Shown: piece after piece, positions 44,506 to 57,886 of the stretch
Position numbering within the stretch: position 1 is the first letter of the stretch
How the letters are laid out: each line of letters begins with the position of its first letter
Source of the DNA: Acidobacteriaceae bacterium
GTDB lineage: Bacteria; Acidobacteriota; Terriglobia; Terriglobales; Acidobacteriaceae
Reading direction: 5' to 3'
Length of the DNA stretch: 64,000 nucleotides
NCBI GenBank assembly: GCA_030038195.1
Contig: JASHPJ010000012.1
Coordinates: forward strand, 1-64,000
Program-made: the position numbers and the translations under genes
The notes under the pieces: model-generated
Database searches by the model: none
What the model was told of the DNA's origin: nothing
The model's input: only the letters and a program-made list of their open reading frames with translations

Positions 44506-47500
44506 TCAGAAGGTGTACCGCAATGAGAACTGCGCAATGCGCGGCCCGCCCTGGGTCGATGTGATGGTTCCAAAGGAGGTGCTGGTACCGACCGGGTTAC
44601 TGGAGCTGGGATTGGAGAGCTCCGTGTGGTTGAGCAGATCAAAGTATTCCGCTCTGAACTGCAGGCTGGTCTCATGGTAAATAGAGAAAGTGCGCATTGC
44701 AGCGCCGTCCCAGTCGGTGAGTGCGGGGCCGCGGAGAGATCCTTTGACGACATTGCCAAAGCCGGTTCCGGGACCATCCTGGACGGGAACCGAGAAGGCG
44801 GTATTATTCAGCCAGTTAACGCAGTGCTTGCCACTGGGGCAATCGCCAAGACCGGCTCCCTTTTCGTAAGCCGGCTTGGCGAAATCCTCTTGCGCGCGGT
44901 CCTGGTCCAGGCCGGTCAGGGAGTTGTCGGTTCCCATGTAGGCAGTCAGCGCATCGCCGGATTGTGTCGAGAAGATTCCACTGGTGCTCCAGCCGTTCGC
45001 AAGCGAGCGGAGAAAGCGATTGTCATTGCGAAGCGTGGGAAACGAATAGACATAGGAGAGTGAGACGATCAGGGGGTGATCGATCATGGAATTGCCAGTG
45101 TCCAGCGCTTTGATGTTCGTCACCAGCGCGGCTGCCGGGATGCCGGTTGCATTCGCGGGATAGATCGGATAGACGTACGATTGGCTGGTATTCAGATCTT
45201 CGGTGTTCGAGAGGGTTGCCAGCGGCATATCGTCCAGCGTATGGGACCATGTGAAGTTGGCCAGCATCGATAAGCCATGCGACGGCCTCGTTTGCAGCGA
45301 GGCTTGCAGGGAGTTGTAGCTGGCGGCGCCGCTCATGGAGCCTTCAATGATATCCGAATAACTGGTTTGGCAGCCCACGGTAGTTGTGCACGGTCCAATC
45401 GTGGGAGCGGTGTTATAAACACGCCGCTCATTCGTGCTGAGACCGGAGCCGTTATTCACAGCGGGATTCAGTTCCAGGTCCACTAGCTGATGGCGCGATA
45501 GAGAAGCGACATAAGCGAGGCGCAACGACAGGTTGCCAGTGAGCTGTTGCTCGAAAGCCAGGTTGTAAGCATAGGTTACCGGCACGTGGAAGTTGTCCGG
45601 ATTGTACTCGGCAACCTCAAATGCATTCGGGAAGACCTGCGTGGACTTGAATGGCTTCGTGAACGGGAACGGATTTTGCACCGATCCCACCGCGCAGCCG
45701 GTGCAATATGGATTGCTGAACGGACCGCCAGGATTGGCGCCGGGGCTGGCGCTGTACATTCCAAGATCGGTCAATGCCACGGAAATGGTGTTTGGCACTA
45801 ATGTGCTCTGAGAGAGGTTCATCCACGCCTCCAGGCGATCCTGGTAGAAGATGCCAAGGCCGCCGCGCAGGGCCGTCTTGCCGTTCCCGAGCACGTCATA
45901 GGCAAAACCCACTCGCGGCATGAAATGGTCGTACACGTTCCTCAGCCCATTTTTGGGGTAGCCCGGATCACCAGAGAGAACTATGCCGGCCGGCAGCGTG
46001 CTGTACTGGGGCGTGCCGGTGTCGGCGATGTAGTTGGTTGGGTTGAAATAGGTCTGCTTGTTGACGCGGTCTGCCCACGGAGCAAATATCTCCCAGCGCA
46101 CGCCGTAGTCCAGGGTCAAACGGTGAGTGGCTCTCCAGGTATCCTGGGCGAAGATGGCAGGGAAATGGTTCCGGTTGTTGACAAATTCATAATTGCCTTG
46201 ACTGAAACCCGTCATGAAGCCCATCTGGAAGTTTGCCACTGCATTCGGATAATAGTTCGTGACGCCCGCGACGGTGTTTGTCGCCGAATTGAAGCTGAAG
46301 TCGCCGTAGGACGTGTAAACGTTGGTTGCGTCATACTTGCTTAGCTCAAAGTGGCCGCCAAAGGCAAAGTCATGGCTTCCTTTCACCCAGTGCAAGACAT
46401 CGTCAAAGTTGTAGTCGTTGCGCTCGAAAATCGCATTGGCGGTAGCTGTCGCGCCAAAATAACCAGATATGCTTGCCTCGATGAAAGGTCCGGTTGATGG
46501 TTGCCAGATGTTCTGCACGCCGAAGCTGGTGATCAGCGGGCTCGCAGGAGGTCCGCCACGCAGCGTGTATTCTCGCTGATCGTTGAGCACCAGGTTGTTG
46601 ACGACGGTAGGTGAGAATGTATGCGTTTCCGAGATCAGAGCATTCTGGTAGCGGGTATCAGCGAATGACAGGTATTCGAGCATATTGGACGAACTGTAGT
46701 AACCGGGCGCATTAAAAAAGTTGTAGTAGTAGCGGCCAAAGAGGTGGTCGCTGTCACCGAACTGATGGTCGACGCGGCCGACAAATTCATTGTAGGTCTG
46801 GATCGACGGCAAGTAATAGTTGACCGTGCCGCCGATCTTGCCGGGTGCTTCGGAGCCGGAATACGTGGGGAACACCTTTTCGAATGCAACCGCAGCCGGG
46901 TCGAAGTCGCTGGCGGGGATCTGGTTGTATGGATAAGTAACATTGGTAAATGGATTGCTGATCTGTTGGTTTGGAACGGGATTTCCCGAGGAATTCACAC
47001 AGATGCCGCCGCCATTGAACGAGTTGCCGGCCGCGGCGTTGCATATGTTGCCAAAATCGGCATAGCTTTCACCAGCGGCGCGCCCTTCCTCGGCGAGCGT
47101 GGGGACTGTCGCCGTATTGGCAGTCGACGCTGAACGGTCGCTCGTATATTGATAGCCGAAGAAGAACTGCGTGGTCTTGCCTTGAGACCAATGCGGAATG
47201 ATCACTGGCCCGCCGATAACGCCGCCGAATTGATTGCGGTGCAGAGTATCCGCGGTGTTGGCAAAGTAGGGCCTGGCATCGAAAAAACCGTTACGTAAGA
47301 ATTCAAAAGCGTCACCATGGAACTGGTTCGTGCCCGATTTGGTGACGATGTTGACAACTGCACCGGCGCTCTGGCCAAACTCAGCGTCATAGTTCGTAGT
47401 CTGCACGCTGAATTCCTGCAGTGCGTCAGGGAACGGGAACGGATCGTTGACGTTGGTCTGCTCGTCTACATTGTTGCCGCCATCCAGGAGATAATTCTCC

Positions 47501-48120
47501 TGATTGGGGAGCGTGCCGTTCGAGCCGGTAACGACGGCTGCAGGGAATGTCTTGCTGGTGCCCTGATTGGCTCCGTTGCCCTCGTTCGTGGCGTTCGCTA
47601 CTCCAGAGACCAGGGTGATCAGCGAGGCTGCATTCCTGCCATTCAGGGGCATGTTGAGAACGCTCGACCCGCCTATAACCTGCGAAAGCGTTCCATTGGT
47701 CGTGTTGATCTGGGGCGGAGCCGCCGAAACGCTCACGGTCTGCGTCTCCGAGCCGACCGCGAGCTTGATGTTCACCGTCAATGCCTGGTTGGCTTGAAGA
47801 AGGATGCCGGGGAGTTTGTAGGCTTGAAATCCCGGCGAAGTGGCGCTGATGGTGTACTGCGTCGGCAGCAACGTTGGAAAGATGAATTCGCCCTGTGCAT
47901 TTGTTACGACGCTTGTCTGCACTCCCGTCTGGCTCGCGGTTGCAAGAACGGACACATTGGGGAGCACCGCGCCGCTTGGATCGGTTACCGTTCCGGCAAT
48001 TGAGCCATACCCCTGCGCATGCGCTTCTTGCTGGAAGATCGCGAGCGCGACGACGGCGAGCAGGAAAACGAGCCTCCGCTTCCAAATGACCTTGAGATTG
48101 CCTTGAGCACAATAGTTCAT
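44506..48120 (-). CDS. Oar-like TonB-dependent outer-membrane receptor with carboxypeptidase regulatory-like domain
   Basis: The 1,204-residue protein begins with a signal peptide (FLLAVVALAIFQQEAHAQ) and a CarboxypepD_reg-like beta-sandwich (SIAGTVTDPSGAVLPNVSVL, GFQAYKLPGILL, about 30-120). A plug-type region (VLNMPLNGRNAASLITLVSG, YLLDGGNNVDEQTNVNDPFP) and a very large barrel end in a terminal phenylalanine (AQFSLRYTF). This is the Oar-type family greatly expanded in Acidobacteria, thought to take up large oligosaccharides or peptides. ATG 48120 has GGAGG eight bases upstream. The gene stands alone between two repeat copies. Confidence 0.88.
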   Translation of the reverse strand: MNYCAQGNLKVIWKRRLVFLLAVVALAIFQQEAHAQGYGSIAGTVTDPSGAVLPNVSVLATASQTGVQTSVVTNAQGEFIFPTLLPTQYTISATSPGFQAYKLPGILLQANQALTVNIKLAVGSETQTVSVSAAPPQINTTNGTLSQVIGGSSVLNMPLNGRNAASLITLVSGVANATNEGNGANQGTSKTFPAAVVTGSNGTLPNQENYLLDGGNNVDEQTNVNDPFPFPDALQEFSVQTTNYDAEFGQSAGAVVNIVTKSGTNQFHGDAFEFLRNGFFDARPYFANTADTLHRNQFGGVIGGPVIIPHWSQGKTTQFFFGYQYTSDRSASTANTATVPTLAEEGRAAGESYADFGNICNAAAGNSFNGGGICVNSSGNPVPNQQISNPFTNVTYPYNQIPASDFDPAAVAFEKVFPTYSGSEAPGKIGGTVNYYLPSIQTYNEFVGRVDHQFGDSDHLFGRYYYNFFNAPGYYSSSNMLEYLSFADTRYQNALISETHTFSPTVVNNLVLNDQREYTLRGGPPASPLITSFGVQNIWQPSTGPFIEASISGYFGATATANAIFERNDYNFDDVLHWVKGSHDFAFGGHFELSKYDATNVYTSYGDFSFNSATNTVAGVTNYYPNAVANFQMGFMTGFSQGNYEFVNNRNHFPAIFAQDTWRATHRLTLDYGVRWEIFAPWADRVNKQTYFNPTNYIADTGTPQYSTLPAGIVLSGDPGYPKNGLRNVYDHFMPRVGFAYDVLGNGKTALRGGLGIFYQDRLEAWMNLSQSTLVPNTISVALTDLGMYSASPGANPGGPFSNPYCTGCAVGSVQNPFPFTKPFKSTQVFPNAFEVAEYNPDNFHVPVTYAYNLAFEQQLTGNLSLRLAYVASLSRHQLVDLELNPAVNNGSGLSTNERRVYNTAPTIGPCTTTVGCQTSYSDIIEGSMSGAASYNSLQASLQTRPSHGLSMLANFTWSHTLDDMPLATLSNTEDLNTSQSYVYPIYPANATGIPAAALVTNIKALDTGNSMIDHPLIVSLSYVYSFPTLRNDNRFLRSLANGWSTSGIFSTQSGDALTAYMGTDNSLTGLDQDRAQEDFAKPAYEKGAGLGDCPSGKHCVNWLNNTAFSVPVQDGPGTGFGNVVKGSLRGPALTDWDGAAMRTFSIYHETSLQFRAEYFDLLNHTELSNPSSSNPVGTSTSFGTITSTQGGPRIAQFSLRYTF

Positions 48121-48255
48121 TGCGATTGCCTCCAAATGACCGCTGCTTCGGTGGGCCCTGAGATTGTGAAATAGCTGAGGTTGTTCTCAACGGAAACACT
48201 TTAAAACTCGAAATAACGCCCTGTCTAATACATAAATTCGATGCGATCCATTGAA

Positions 48256-48375
48256 CATATGGCGGGTGGTTCACCCGGCGGGATTGAAAAACAGCTTCTA
48301 GCTGCTAGCCTCTAGCTTCTAGCTTTTTTCGATCATTGAGTGGCGTGCTTTTCCATTTCCGCCGCGGCGGACGCA
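48256..48375 (+). repeat. Dispersed repeat upstream of the receptor gene, with CTAGC-rich tract
   Basis: The 48121-48497 gap has no gene. It holds CATATGGCGGGTGGTTCAC (48256-48274), a tract in which CTAGC recurs at short intervals (48300-48325), TTTTTTCGATCAT (48324-48336) and the palindrome CCGCCGCGGCGG (48360-48371), which also occurs in the dispersed repeat at 28 kb. It appears to be a composite of acidobacterial repeat units. Confidence 0.6.
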
Positions 48376-48497
48376 AAGGGTGGGGTACCCCTTTTGTGCT
48401 GGATTGAGCGCCTAGGGCCTGGGGCACCCGGCTGAAATCCTCCTGTGGATTACCGGTCAGAAATTGCAATCCGGACTACCGTTAAAATTGGGATGTC

Positions 48498-52019
<3,522 letters not shown>

Positions 52020-52083
52020 GCACCGGTGACCCAAGCCGACGCGGCTTGCAAATACGAATTGCATTTGCCTCAGAGGGGAATCG

Positions 52084-53058
52084 ATGCGGTATCGCCAGCT
52101 CGGGAATGGGCCATTGCAAGTATCCGAAATAAGCTTTGGCACCTGGCTCACCGTGGCGGGCGGCATTGCGCACGATCAGGCTATTCGCTGCATTCACGCG
52201 GCGCTCGATCATGGCATCACGCTCTTCGACACGGCCAACCAGTATGGTGCGGGCGAAGCGGAGCGCGTGCTGGGCGAGGCGCTGCGGGCTTATCCGCGCG
52301 ACCAATACCTGATTGCCACCAAGCTCTACTTCCCTGTCGGCGATGAGCCGGATCACGGCCTTTCCGCGGCGCAGATCGAAAAACAGCTCGACTGCTCGCT
52401 CAAGCGCCTCGGCGTAGACTGTATCGATCTCTATCAATGCCATCGCTACGACCAGGAGACGCCGCTCCACGAAACGCTTTGGGCGCTCGATCGAGCCGTA
52501 AGGGCTGGCAAGGTGCGCGCCATCGGATTCAGCGAGTGGACGGCAGAGCAGATACACGCATCGGACAGAATTGCAGGCGATTGCGCGTATACCCCGTTTT
52601 CTTCCAGCCAGCCGCAGTACTCGATGCTGTGGCGCAAGCCAGAGGACGCAGTCTTCGCCGCATGCGCACGGCATGGCATCGGCAACCTTGTGTTCTCACC
52701 GCTGGCGCATGGCGTGCTGACCGGCAAATACCTGCCCGGCGCGCCGCCGCCTGCAGACAGCCGCGCGGCCAGCGAGCAGATGAATCTGTTTATGGAAACC
52801 GCCGGCCGGCACTATCGGTCGGATTACCTGCTTGCCGCCGTCGAAAAACTGAAGCCGGTTGCCGCAGACCTTGGCCTCACCATGGCGCAGATGGCGCTGG
52901 CGTGGGTGCTGCGCCGGCCCGAGGTAAGCTCGGCGATCATCGGCGCGTCGCGGCCCGAGCAGATCGAGCAAAACGTGCGCGCCATTGGCGTCACGCTGCC
53001 CGCCGAGGCGCTCGAACGCATCGATCAGGCAATTGGCGAAGTGGTTGTGCGCGCGTGA
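52084..53058 (+). CDS. Aldo/keto reductase (voltage-gated K+ channel beta-like family)
   Basis: This NADPH-dependent oxidoreductase has a TIM barrel: FDTANQYGAGEAERVLGEAL contains the catalytic Asp/Tyr, LIATKLYFP the lysine, and DLYQCHRYDQETPLHET the position usually held by His; SAIIGASRPEQIEQNV binds the cofactor. Length is 324 residues. Proteins of this YghZ/Kv-beta-like group reduce aldehydes or sugar derivatives. An AGAGGGG ribosome binding site precedes the ATG. It lies 64 bases after dnaE and ends at a bidirectional terminator. Confidence 0.88.
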   Translation: MRYRQLGNGPLQVSEISFGTWLTVAGGIAHDQAIRCIHAALDHGITLFDTANQYGAGEAERVLGEALRAYPRDQYLIATKLYFPVGDEPDHGLSAAQIEKQLDCSLKRLGVDCIDLYQCHRYDQETPLHETLWALDRAVRAGKVRAIGFSEWTAEQIHASDRIAGDCAYTPFSSSQPQYSMLWRKPEDAVFAACARHGIGNLVFSPLAHGVLTGKYLPGAPPPADSRAASEQMNLFMETAGRHYRSDYLLAAVEKLKPVAADLGLTMAQMALAWVLRRPEVSSAIIGASRPEQIEQNVRAIGVTLPAEALERIDQAIGEVVVRA

Positions 53059-53072
53059 GCTTAAAAAACAAG

Positions 53073-53098
53073 GCCGGAGATTTTGCATCTCCGGCTTT
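53073..53098. terminator. Bidirectional rho-independent terminator
   Basis: GCCGGAGAT (53073-53081), loop TTTGC, ATCTCCGGC (53087-53095), followed by TTTGT on one side and, read on the other strand, by a T-rich run (bases 53063-53068 are six As). It lies between the convergent aldo/keto reductase and fucose-isomerase-like genes. Confidence 0.8.
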
Positions 53099-53122
53099 GT
53101 GCGCAGTTGATCCGCGTTAGAA

Positions 53123-54766
53123 CTACGCGGGCAGCTCCACGCCGCACAGATGCACGGTGATGCCCAGCTCTGCGAGCATGGCTGCCTTGGTCGCCAGCGC
53201 CTTGTCGGCACTCTCCGCCGAGGGGGCATAGGCCACGTTGAGATGATTGGCGCGGTGCCGGGCCATCATCTGGTTCTGCGTAACGCCGTGCAGCACCGCG
53301 TGCATGATGGGCCATTGCGACGTGGTTTCGCGCCAGCGGCGCTCGGTTTCTTCCGCGGGCAGAGAAACGGCCGTGGCACGGCCAAGGTCGGCGTGGAGCT
53401 TGCCTCCTTCTAAAAATACGCGGCTCCAGACAACCTCGCCGGGCTTGCTGACGCCCTTGAGCGATCCGCCGCCCAGGGGGAAGTACATGGCTGGCTGGCG
53501 CTCGCTTTTCGCGCCCGCATAGCCGTTGACGAAGTGATTCGCCGGCGCGGCGCCGGAGATCTGGAAGACCCACACAAAGTTGTCCAGCCCATCGCCCTTG
53601 TAGTGGTCGCCCCAGCGCACGTCGTGCAGCGTGGTGGAGGGGTCGAGGCCCAGCGCAGTCCAGCAGCGATTGGTTACCAGCGCATCGACGCCGGCGCATT
53701 CATCCACTTCGTTGAAGTGCACCAGCGGGCCGCCGGCGTACAACTCCTCCTGCGTGCCTTCGGCATACACCGGCGGACGGTCTGCATTGTTGAGCAGACC
53801 TTCGGCCAGGTCCGACGCCGGTGTCATGTCCTTCAATCCCTGCTGATACTGGATGCCTACCGCGTCGCAGCCGAAGTCTTTTCCCATGCGCAGGGCGGCA
53901 ATGTACATCTTGCACTGCTCCAGCACCTGGTCGAGCGTGAGCTGGCTGGCGGGATCGGATCCGAAGTCGAACTTCATGCCCTTGGCCACAAGCCAGTCGT
54001 AAACGCCGCGCGCTTCGGCGTCGCTGACCGTGCGCATCCTGGCCAGCAAGGCAGACTGGCTCAAACGCTCCTTGAAGATGCCCGCCGGATTCAGCAGCTC
54101 GTCGTCGATGATGGCGTTGTACATGCCCATGCAGCCCTCGTCGAAGACGCCCAGGATCGCCTTGCGATGCTTCAACTCGCGCGCAAGCTGCGCGCCCAGC
54201 CTGGCGCTTTCCGCAGGCAGCTTCTTCCTGTCCAGCGCGTGCACGTGCGACAGATCGTGCGTGATCTTGCCGTCGCGGAGCCACTCGTCGAGCGCGTTCA
54301 GGAAAAATTCGTCGGTAAAATCGCGGCTCCAGATGAACGAAAACTTTCTACCCGCCTTGATCAGCGAGCCGTTGAGATTCAAAAGGCCAACCAGGCCCGG
54401 CCACTGCCCTGACCAGTTGGCCACGGTGAGGATCGGCCCCTTGTGGCTGCGCAGTCCGGGTAAAACGTGGTGGCTGTACTGCCAGGCAGCGGTGGCGAAG
54501 ACCAGCTTTGCGCCGGGGTGAATCTTCATAAAAACATTCATGCCGCGGCGCTGCGACGAGATGAAGCCGTGCTTCTCCTGCTCGCTGTAGGCGTGCGCGC
54601 GAATCAGCTTGTAGCCCTTCTGCGCGAAGGCAGCCGTCAACTTCTCTTCCATGTCGCGCTGCGCCGGCCAGCATGCCTGGTTGGCCGAGAGCCGCAGATC
54701 GCCGCTGGTGATCAGCAGCACCTCATCGTCGTTCGGCTTGGTTATCTTTTCTTTCTTCGCCGCCAT
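53123..54766 (-). CDS. L-fucose/L-arabinose isomerase-family protein
   Basis: The 547-residue cytoplasmic protein has the fold of fucose isomerases: an N-terminal region with SGDLRLSANQACWPAQRDME, GPILTVANWSGQWPGLVG, then VFDEGCMGMYNAIIDDELL with a metal-binding-type glutamate, CDAVGIQYQQGL, and a C-terminal region with HFNEVDECAGVDAL and GVTQNQMMARHRANHLNVAY (late histidine). Aldose-ketose isomerisation is probable, the sugar unknown. ATG 54766 follows AAGGGG; the frame extends to 54808. It is the only gene of its transcript. Confidence 0.75.
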   Translation of the reverse strand: MAAKKEKITKPNDDEVLLITSGDLRLSANQACWPAQRDMEEKLTAAFAQKGYKLIRAHAYSEQEKHGFISSQRRGMNVFMKIHPGAKLVFATAAWQYSHHVLPGLRSHKGPILTVANWSGQWPGLVGLLNLNGSLIKAGRKFSFIWSRDFTDEFFLNALDEWLRDGKITHDLSHVHALDRKKLPAESARLGAQLARELKHRKAILGVFDEGCMGMYNAIIDDELLNPAGIFKERLSQSALLARMRTVSDAEARGVYDWLVAKGMKFDFGSDPASQLTLDQVLEQCKMYIAALRMGKDFGCDAVGIQYQQGLKDMTPASDLAEGLLNNADRPPVYAEGTQEELYAGGPLVHFNEVDECAGVDALVTNRCWTALGLDPSTTLHDVRWGDHYKGDGLDNFVWVFQISGAAPANHFVNGYAGAKSERQPAMYFPLGGGSLKGVSKPGEVVWSRVFLEGGKLHADLGRATAVSLPAEETERRWRETTSQWPIMHAVLHGVTQNQMMARHRANHLNVAYAPSAESADKALATKAAMLAELGITVHLCGVELPA

Positions 54767-54933
54767 TTCAATTTTCCCCTTCGTTAACGTAATCGTTTCC
54801 GCCAACATGCCATATTACACCCTTCGAGGCCGCTCACGCGCCGGCTGCGAGCACATCGTTCTGCAGCGTTCCTCATTGCCGGCTTCCTGCATCGCCTTGT
54901 ACAATCTCGCTGTTGCACAGGAGGAAATTGTTC

Positions 54934-56829
54934 ATGCTTCAAGGCTCTGGCTGCAGTGCCGCGGCGCTGCGGCGCTGGTTGGTCTTCGCAATCCTGCTTT
55001 CCATTCCTCTCTGCTGCCGCGCTGCACAGCCCGATCCGCATCCGACCGTATCCCTCGCCACGCTGCGAGCCGGGCATCCGCGCCTCATCATTCTCGACTC
55101 CGACATGCCGGCGATCCAGCACGCCGTCGCCAGCGATCCGTTTATCAAAACGTGGTACCAGCAGCAGCTCGCCATCGGGGAAAAGCTGCTCACTACTCCG
55201 CCCGACGTGTACGCGATTGGCGGACCGGAGCACACGCTGCTGGCCACCTCGCGCGAGATGGAGGGCCGCATCTTCACGCTCGCCGGCCTTTACCGCATCA
55301 GCGGCGATAAACGATTCGCTGACCGCGCCACACAGGAGATGCTGGCCGCTGCTGCGTTTCCTGACTGGTATCCGACGCACTTTCTCGACACCGCGGAGAT
55401 GACCGCCGCGCTCGGCATCGGCTATGACTGGCTCTATTCCACGCTTTCACCCGCCGACCGCGCCACCATCAAAAACGCCATCGCCACCAAGGGCATCGAT
55501 CCGTGGCTCGAGCGCATCGGGTCGGGCGAGGCGATCCATCACGAACACAACAACTGGAACCAGGTGTGCAACGGCGGCGAGTCCGTGGGCGCGCTGGCCA
55601 TCGCCGACGAAGAGCCCGGGCGCGCGCAGCAGATCCTTGAGCACGCGCAGACGGCCATCGCCAGCATCATGCAGCTCTTCGCACCCGACGGCGGATTTGA
55701 AGAAGGCCCCGGTTACTGGAACTACGCCACCAGCTACAACGTGCTCTACATTGCTGCGCTCGACTCGGCGCTAGGCAAGGACTTCGGCGCGTCGGACGCA
55801 ACCGGCTTTTCCACTACCGTGGACTACCACATCCAATCGACCGGGCCTACGCTCGAGTACGCCAACTTCGGCGACGCCGAGCCCGACGTCTATCCTTCCC
55901 CGCAGGTCTTCTGGTTCGCGCGTCGCTTCCATCGCCCTTTTTATGCCGCGCATGAGCGCCCCATCGTTGTGAACACCACGCTCAACCCCAGGCAGCAGAA
56001 GGAGAGCAGCCGCTTCTCGATGCCCGGCCTCATGTGGGCTGCGCTGCCGCCTGTGCCGGGCGACAACTCGCCCTTGCCGCGCGTGGAAAGCTTCGCCCGC
56101 GTGGCCCAGGCCTACCTGCGCTCGGCGTGGGACGATCCCAATGCGTGGTACGTGGGCTTCAAGGGCGGAGACGCGCGCGCCTCACATGGCCATCTCGACC
56201 TGGGCAGTTTTGTTCTCGACGCATTGGGCCAGCGCTGGGCTAGCGACCTGGGGCCTGACAGCTACGGCCTGCCCGGCTACTTCGGGCGCCAGCGCTGGAG
56301 CTACTATCGCATGCGCACCGAGGGCCACAACACGCTCACCATCGACGGCCAAAACCAGGACCTCGACGCCAAGTCTCCGCTCAGCGCGACCGGCAGCGCC
56401 GGCGGCCGGCTGTACGCCATCGCCAATCTCGACCAGGCATACAAGGGCAAACTTGCATCCTGGAGCCGGGGCATAGAAATTCTCGGCAACCAGCAGGCGC
56501 TTGTCCAGGACGAGATTGCGCCCGCCAGGCCAGTCGACGTGACCTGGAACTTTCACACCTTCGCCACGGTTGCCATCGCGCCGGACGGCCGCTCTGCTAC
56601 GCTCACCCGCAACGGCGTCACACTGCGCGCGCGCATCCTCGCCCCGGCTGGCGTGCGCTTCTCCACGGCAAACACACAGCCTCCGGCTCCGCAGGCGCCT
56701 AATCCCGGGCTGACCAACCTGGTTATCCCGATCCGCCAGCAGGCAAACCCGGCTACCATCGCCGTGCTCTTTACCGGCGCCGATGACAGGAAAGCTCCGC
56801 GCATCAGGCCGCTCAGCGCGTGGAAGTAG
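54934..56829 (+). CDS. Secreted heparinase II/III-family polysaccharide lyase-like protein
   Basis: A signal peptide (WLVFAILLSIPLCCRAAQ) is followed by an alpha-toroid domain (about 60-330; IGYDWLYSTLSPADRATI, HEHNNWNQVCNGGESVGA, GGFEEGPGYWNYATSYNVLY) and a beta-sandwich with the family signature ASHGHLDLGSFVLDALGQRW and WSYYRMRTEGHNTLTIDG. These are hallmarks of the heparinase II/III superfamily, which cleaves uronic-acid-containing polysaccharides by beta-elimination; His and Tyr residues are present. AGGAGG precedes ATG 54934 by nine bases. Length is 631 residues. Confidence 0.85.
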   Translation: MLQGSGCSAAALRRWLVFAILLSIPLCCRAAQPDPHPTVSLATLRAGHPRLIILDSDMPAIQHAVASDPFIKTWYQQQLAIGEKLLTTPPDVYAIGGPEHTLLATSREMEGRIFTLAGLYRISGDKRFADRATQEMLAAAAFPDWYPTHFLDTAEMTAALGIGYDWLYSTLSPADRATIKNAIATKGIDPWLERIGSGEAIHHEHNNWNQVCNGGESVGALAIADEEPGRAQQILEHAQTAIASIMQLFAPDGGFEEGPGYWNYATSYNVLYIAALDSALGKDFGASDATGFSTTVDYHIQSTGPTLEYANFGDAEPDVYPSPQVFWFARRFHRPFYAAHERPIVVNTTLNPRQQKESSRFSMPGLMWAALPPVPGDNSPLPRVESFARVAQAYLRSAWDDPNAWYVGFKGGDARASHGHLDLGSFVLDALGQRWASDLGPDSYGLPGYFGRQRWSYYRMRTEGHNTLTIDGQNQDLDAKSPLSATGSAGGRLYAIANLDQAYKGKLASWSRGIEILGNQQALVQDEIAPARPVDVTWNFHTFATVAIAPDGRSATLTRNGVTLRARILAPAGVRFSTANTQPPAPQAPNPGLTNLVIPIRQQANPATIAVLFTGADDRKAPRIRPLSAWK

Positions 56830-56904
56830 CGGGCCGGGCAGAGTGTGCGCCGTGCGTTTAGCATAGAGAAGGGCGCACGCAGTGCGCAGTGATTCAGCCA
56901 CGCC

Positions 56905-57879
56905 ATGACGCGCAAAAAGCCCAAACTCCAGGTGGTTGCAGGCAAGCGGATGGGAGCGAAGCCCGCAAAAGCTGCCCGGCAGCCGGCAAGGGTGGAAAAC
57001 CCGAGGCCCGCGCCGCCTACCGTCTCCGGCCGATGGATGCTCACCGCCATTGCCGCAGCGCTGGCGGGAGCGGCCATCTGCGCATGGGGCGTGCTGTGCC
57101 TGCTCTTCTGGCAGGGAAGCTGGCAGTTGCTCTATCACCCTTCGTCCAAGGTAGCGCGCACTCCGGCCAGCCGCGGCATTCCCTTTTCGCCTATCGGTTT
57201 CGACACCACCGCTTCCGGCCAGCCGCGCCTCTCCGGCTGGTGGATTCCCGCCGCTACGGATGGGCGCGAAAGCCGCTACACATTCCTTTATCTGCACGGC
57301 AAAAACGGCAACCTCGGCGATACGGTGGACCACCTGGCTGAGCTGCACGCGGCCGGCGTCAACCTCTTCGCCATCGATTACCGCGGCTACGGCCAGAGCG
57401 AGTTCGACCATCCCACGGAATCCCGCTGGCTTGAAGACGCCGGCGCAGCGCTCCAGTACCTTACTGAAACCCGCCATATCGACCCAGGCACAATCGTGCT
57501 CGACGGCCGCGACCTCGGCGCCGATCTCGCACTCGAGTTCGCCGCCAGCCACTCCGAGTTGGCTGGCGCCGTTCTCGAATCGCCCATCGAAGACCCGGTC
57601 AGCGCAATCTTCACCGACGCGCGCGCCGACCTGGTCCCCGCTCGCCTGCTGGTGCGCGACCGCTATGATCTGAACGCTCCGGCTGCAGCGCTGCGCATCC
57701 CTTCGCTGTGGTTCCTGCCGTTCCCGAAGAATGACGCGAACGGTCCCGGCCAGAACCCCGCAATCTTTCAGGAGGTCTCAGCGCGCAAGATGTTCGTATG
57801 GCTTCCGCCTGGCAGAAGACAGATTAAGAATTTTTCAGACGAGTTATCGCGCTGGCTCGACGATCTGCAGGCTCACTGA
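56905..57879 (+). CDS. Membrane-anchored alpha/beta-hydrolase-fold protein with altered catalytic residues
   Basis: A basic N-terminus and one membrane segment (LTAIAAALAGAAICAWGVLC, about 48-72) anchor an alpha/beta-hydrolase domain: FLYLHGKNGNLGD (oxyanion region), IDYRGYGQSEFDHP, and the elbow VLDGRDLGADLALEFAASH. In relatives of the YfhR/BAAT-like group this elbow is GxSxG; here the nucleophile position is Asp (GRDLG). The C-terminal part, where the catalytic histidine is expected, reads FVWLPPGRRQIKNF without one. The protein (324 residues) may be a non-catalytic scaffold. It ends seven bases from the convergent rapZ gene. Confidence 0.78.
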   Translation: MTRKKPKLQVVAGKRMGAKPAKAARQPARVENPRPAPPTVSGRWMLTAIAAALAGAAICAWGVLCLLFWQGSWQLLYHPSSKVARTPASRGIPFSPIGFDTTASGQPRLSGWWIPAATDGRESRYTFLYLHGKNGNLGDTVDHLAELHAAGVNLFAIDYRGYGQSEFDHPTESRWLEDAGAALQYLTETRHIDPGTIVLDGRDLGADLALEFAASHSELAGAVLESPIEDPVSAIFTDARADLVPARLLVRDRYDLNAPAAALRIPSLWFLPFPKNDANGPGQNPAIFQEVSARKMFVWLPPGRRQIKNFSDELSRWLDDLQAH

Positions 57880-57886
57880 TCCCATC

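Noticed and set aside
54781..54806. AACGATTACGTT near the fucose-isomerase-like gene as a LacI-type operator
   Set aside because: The half sites AACG/CGTT are separated by four bases, unlike LacI-family operators, and no promoter boxes support it.
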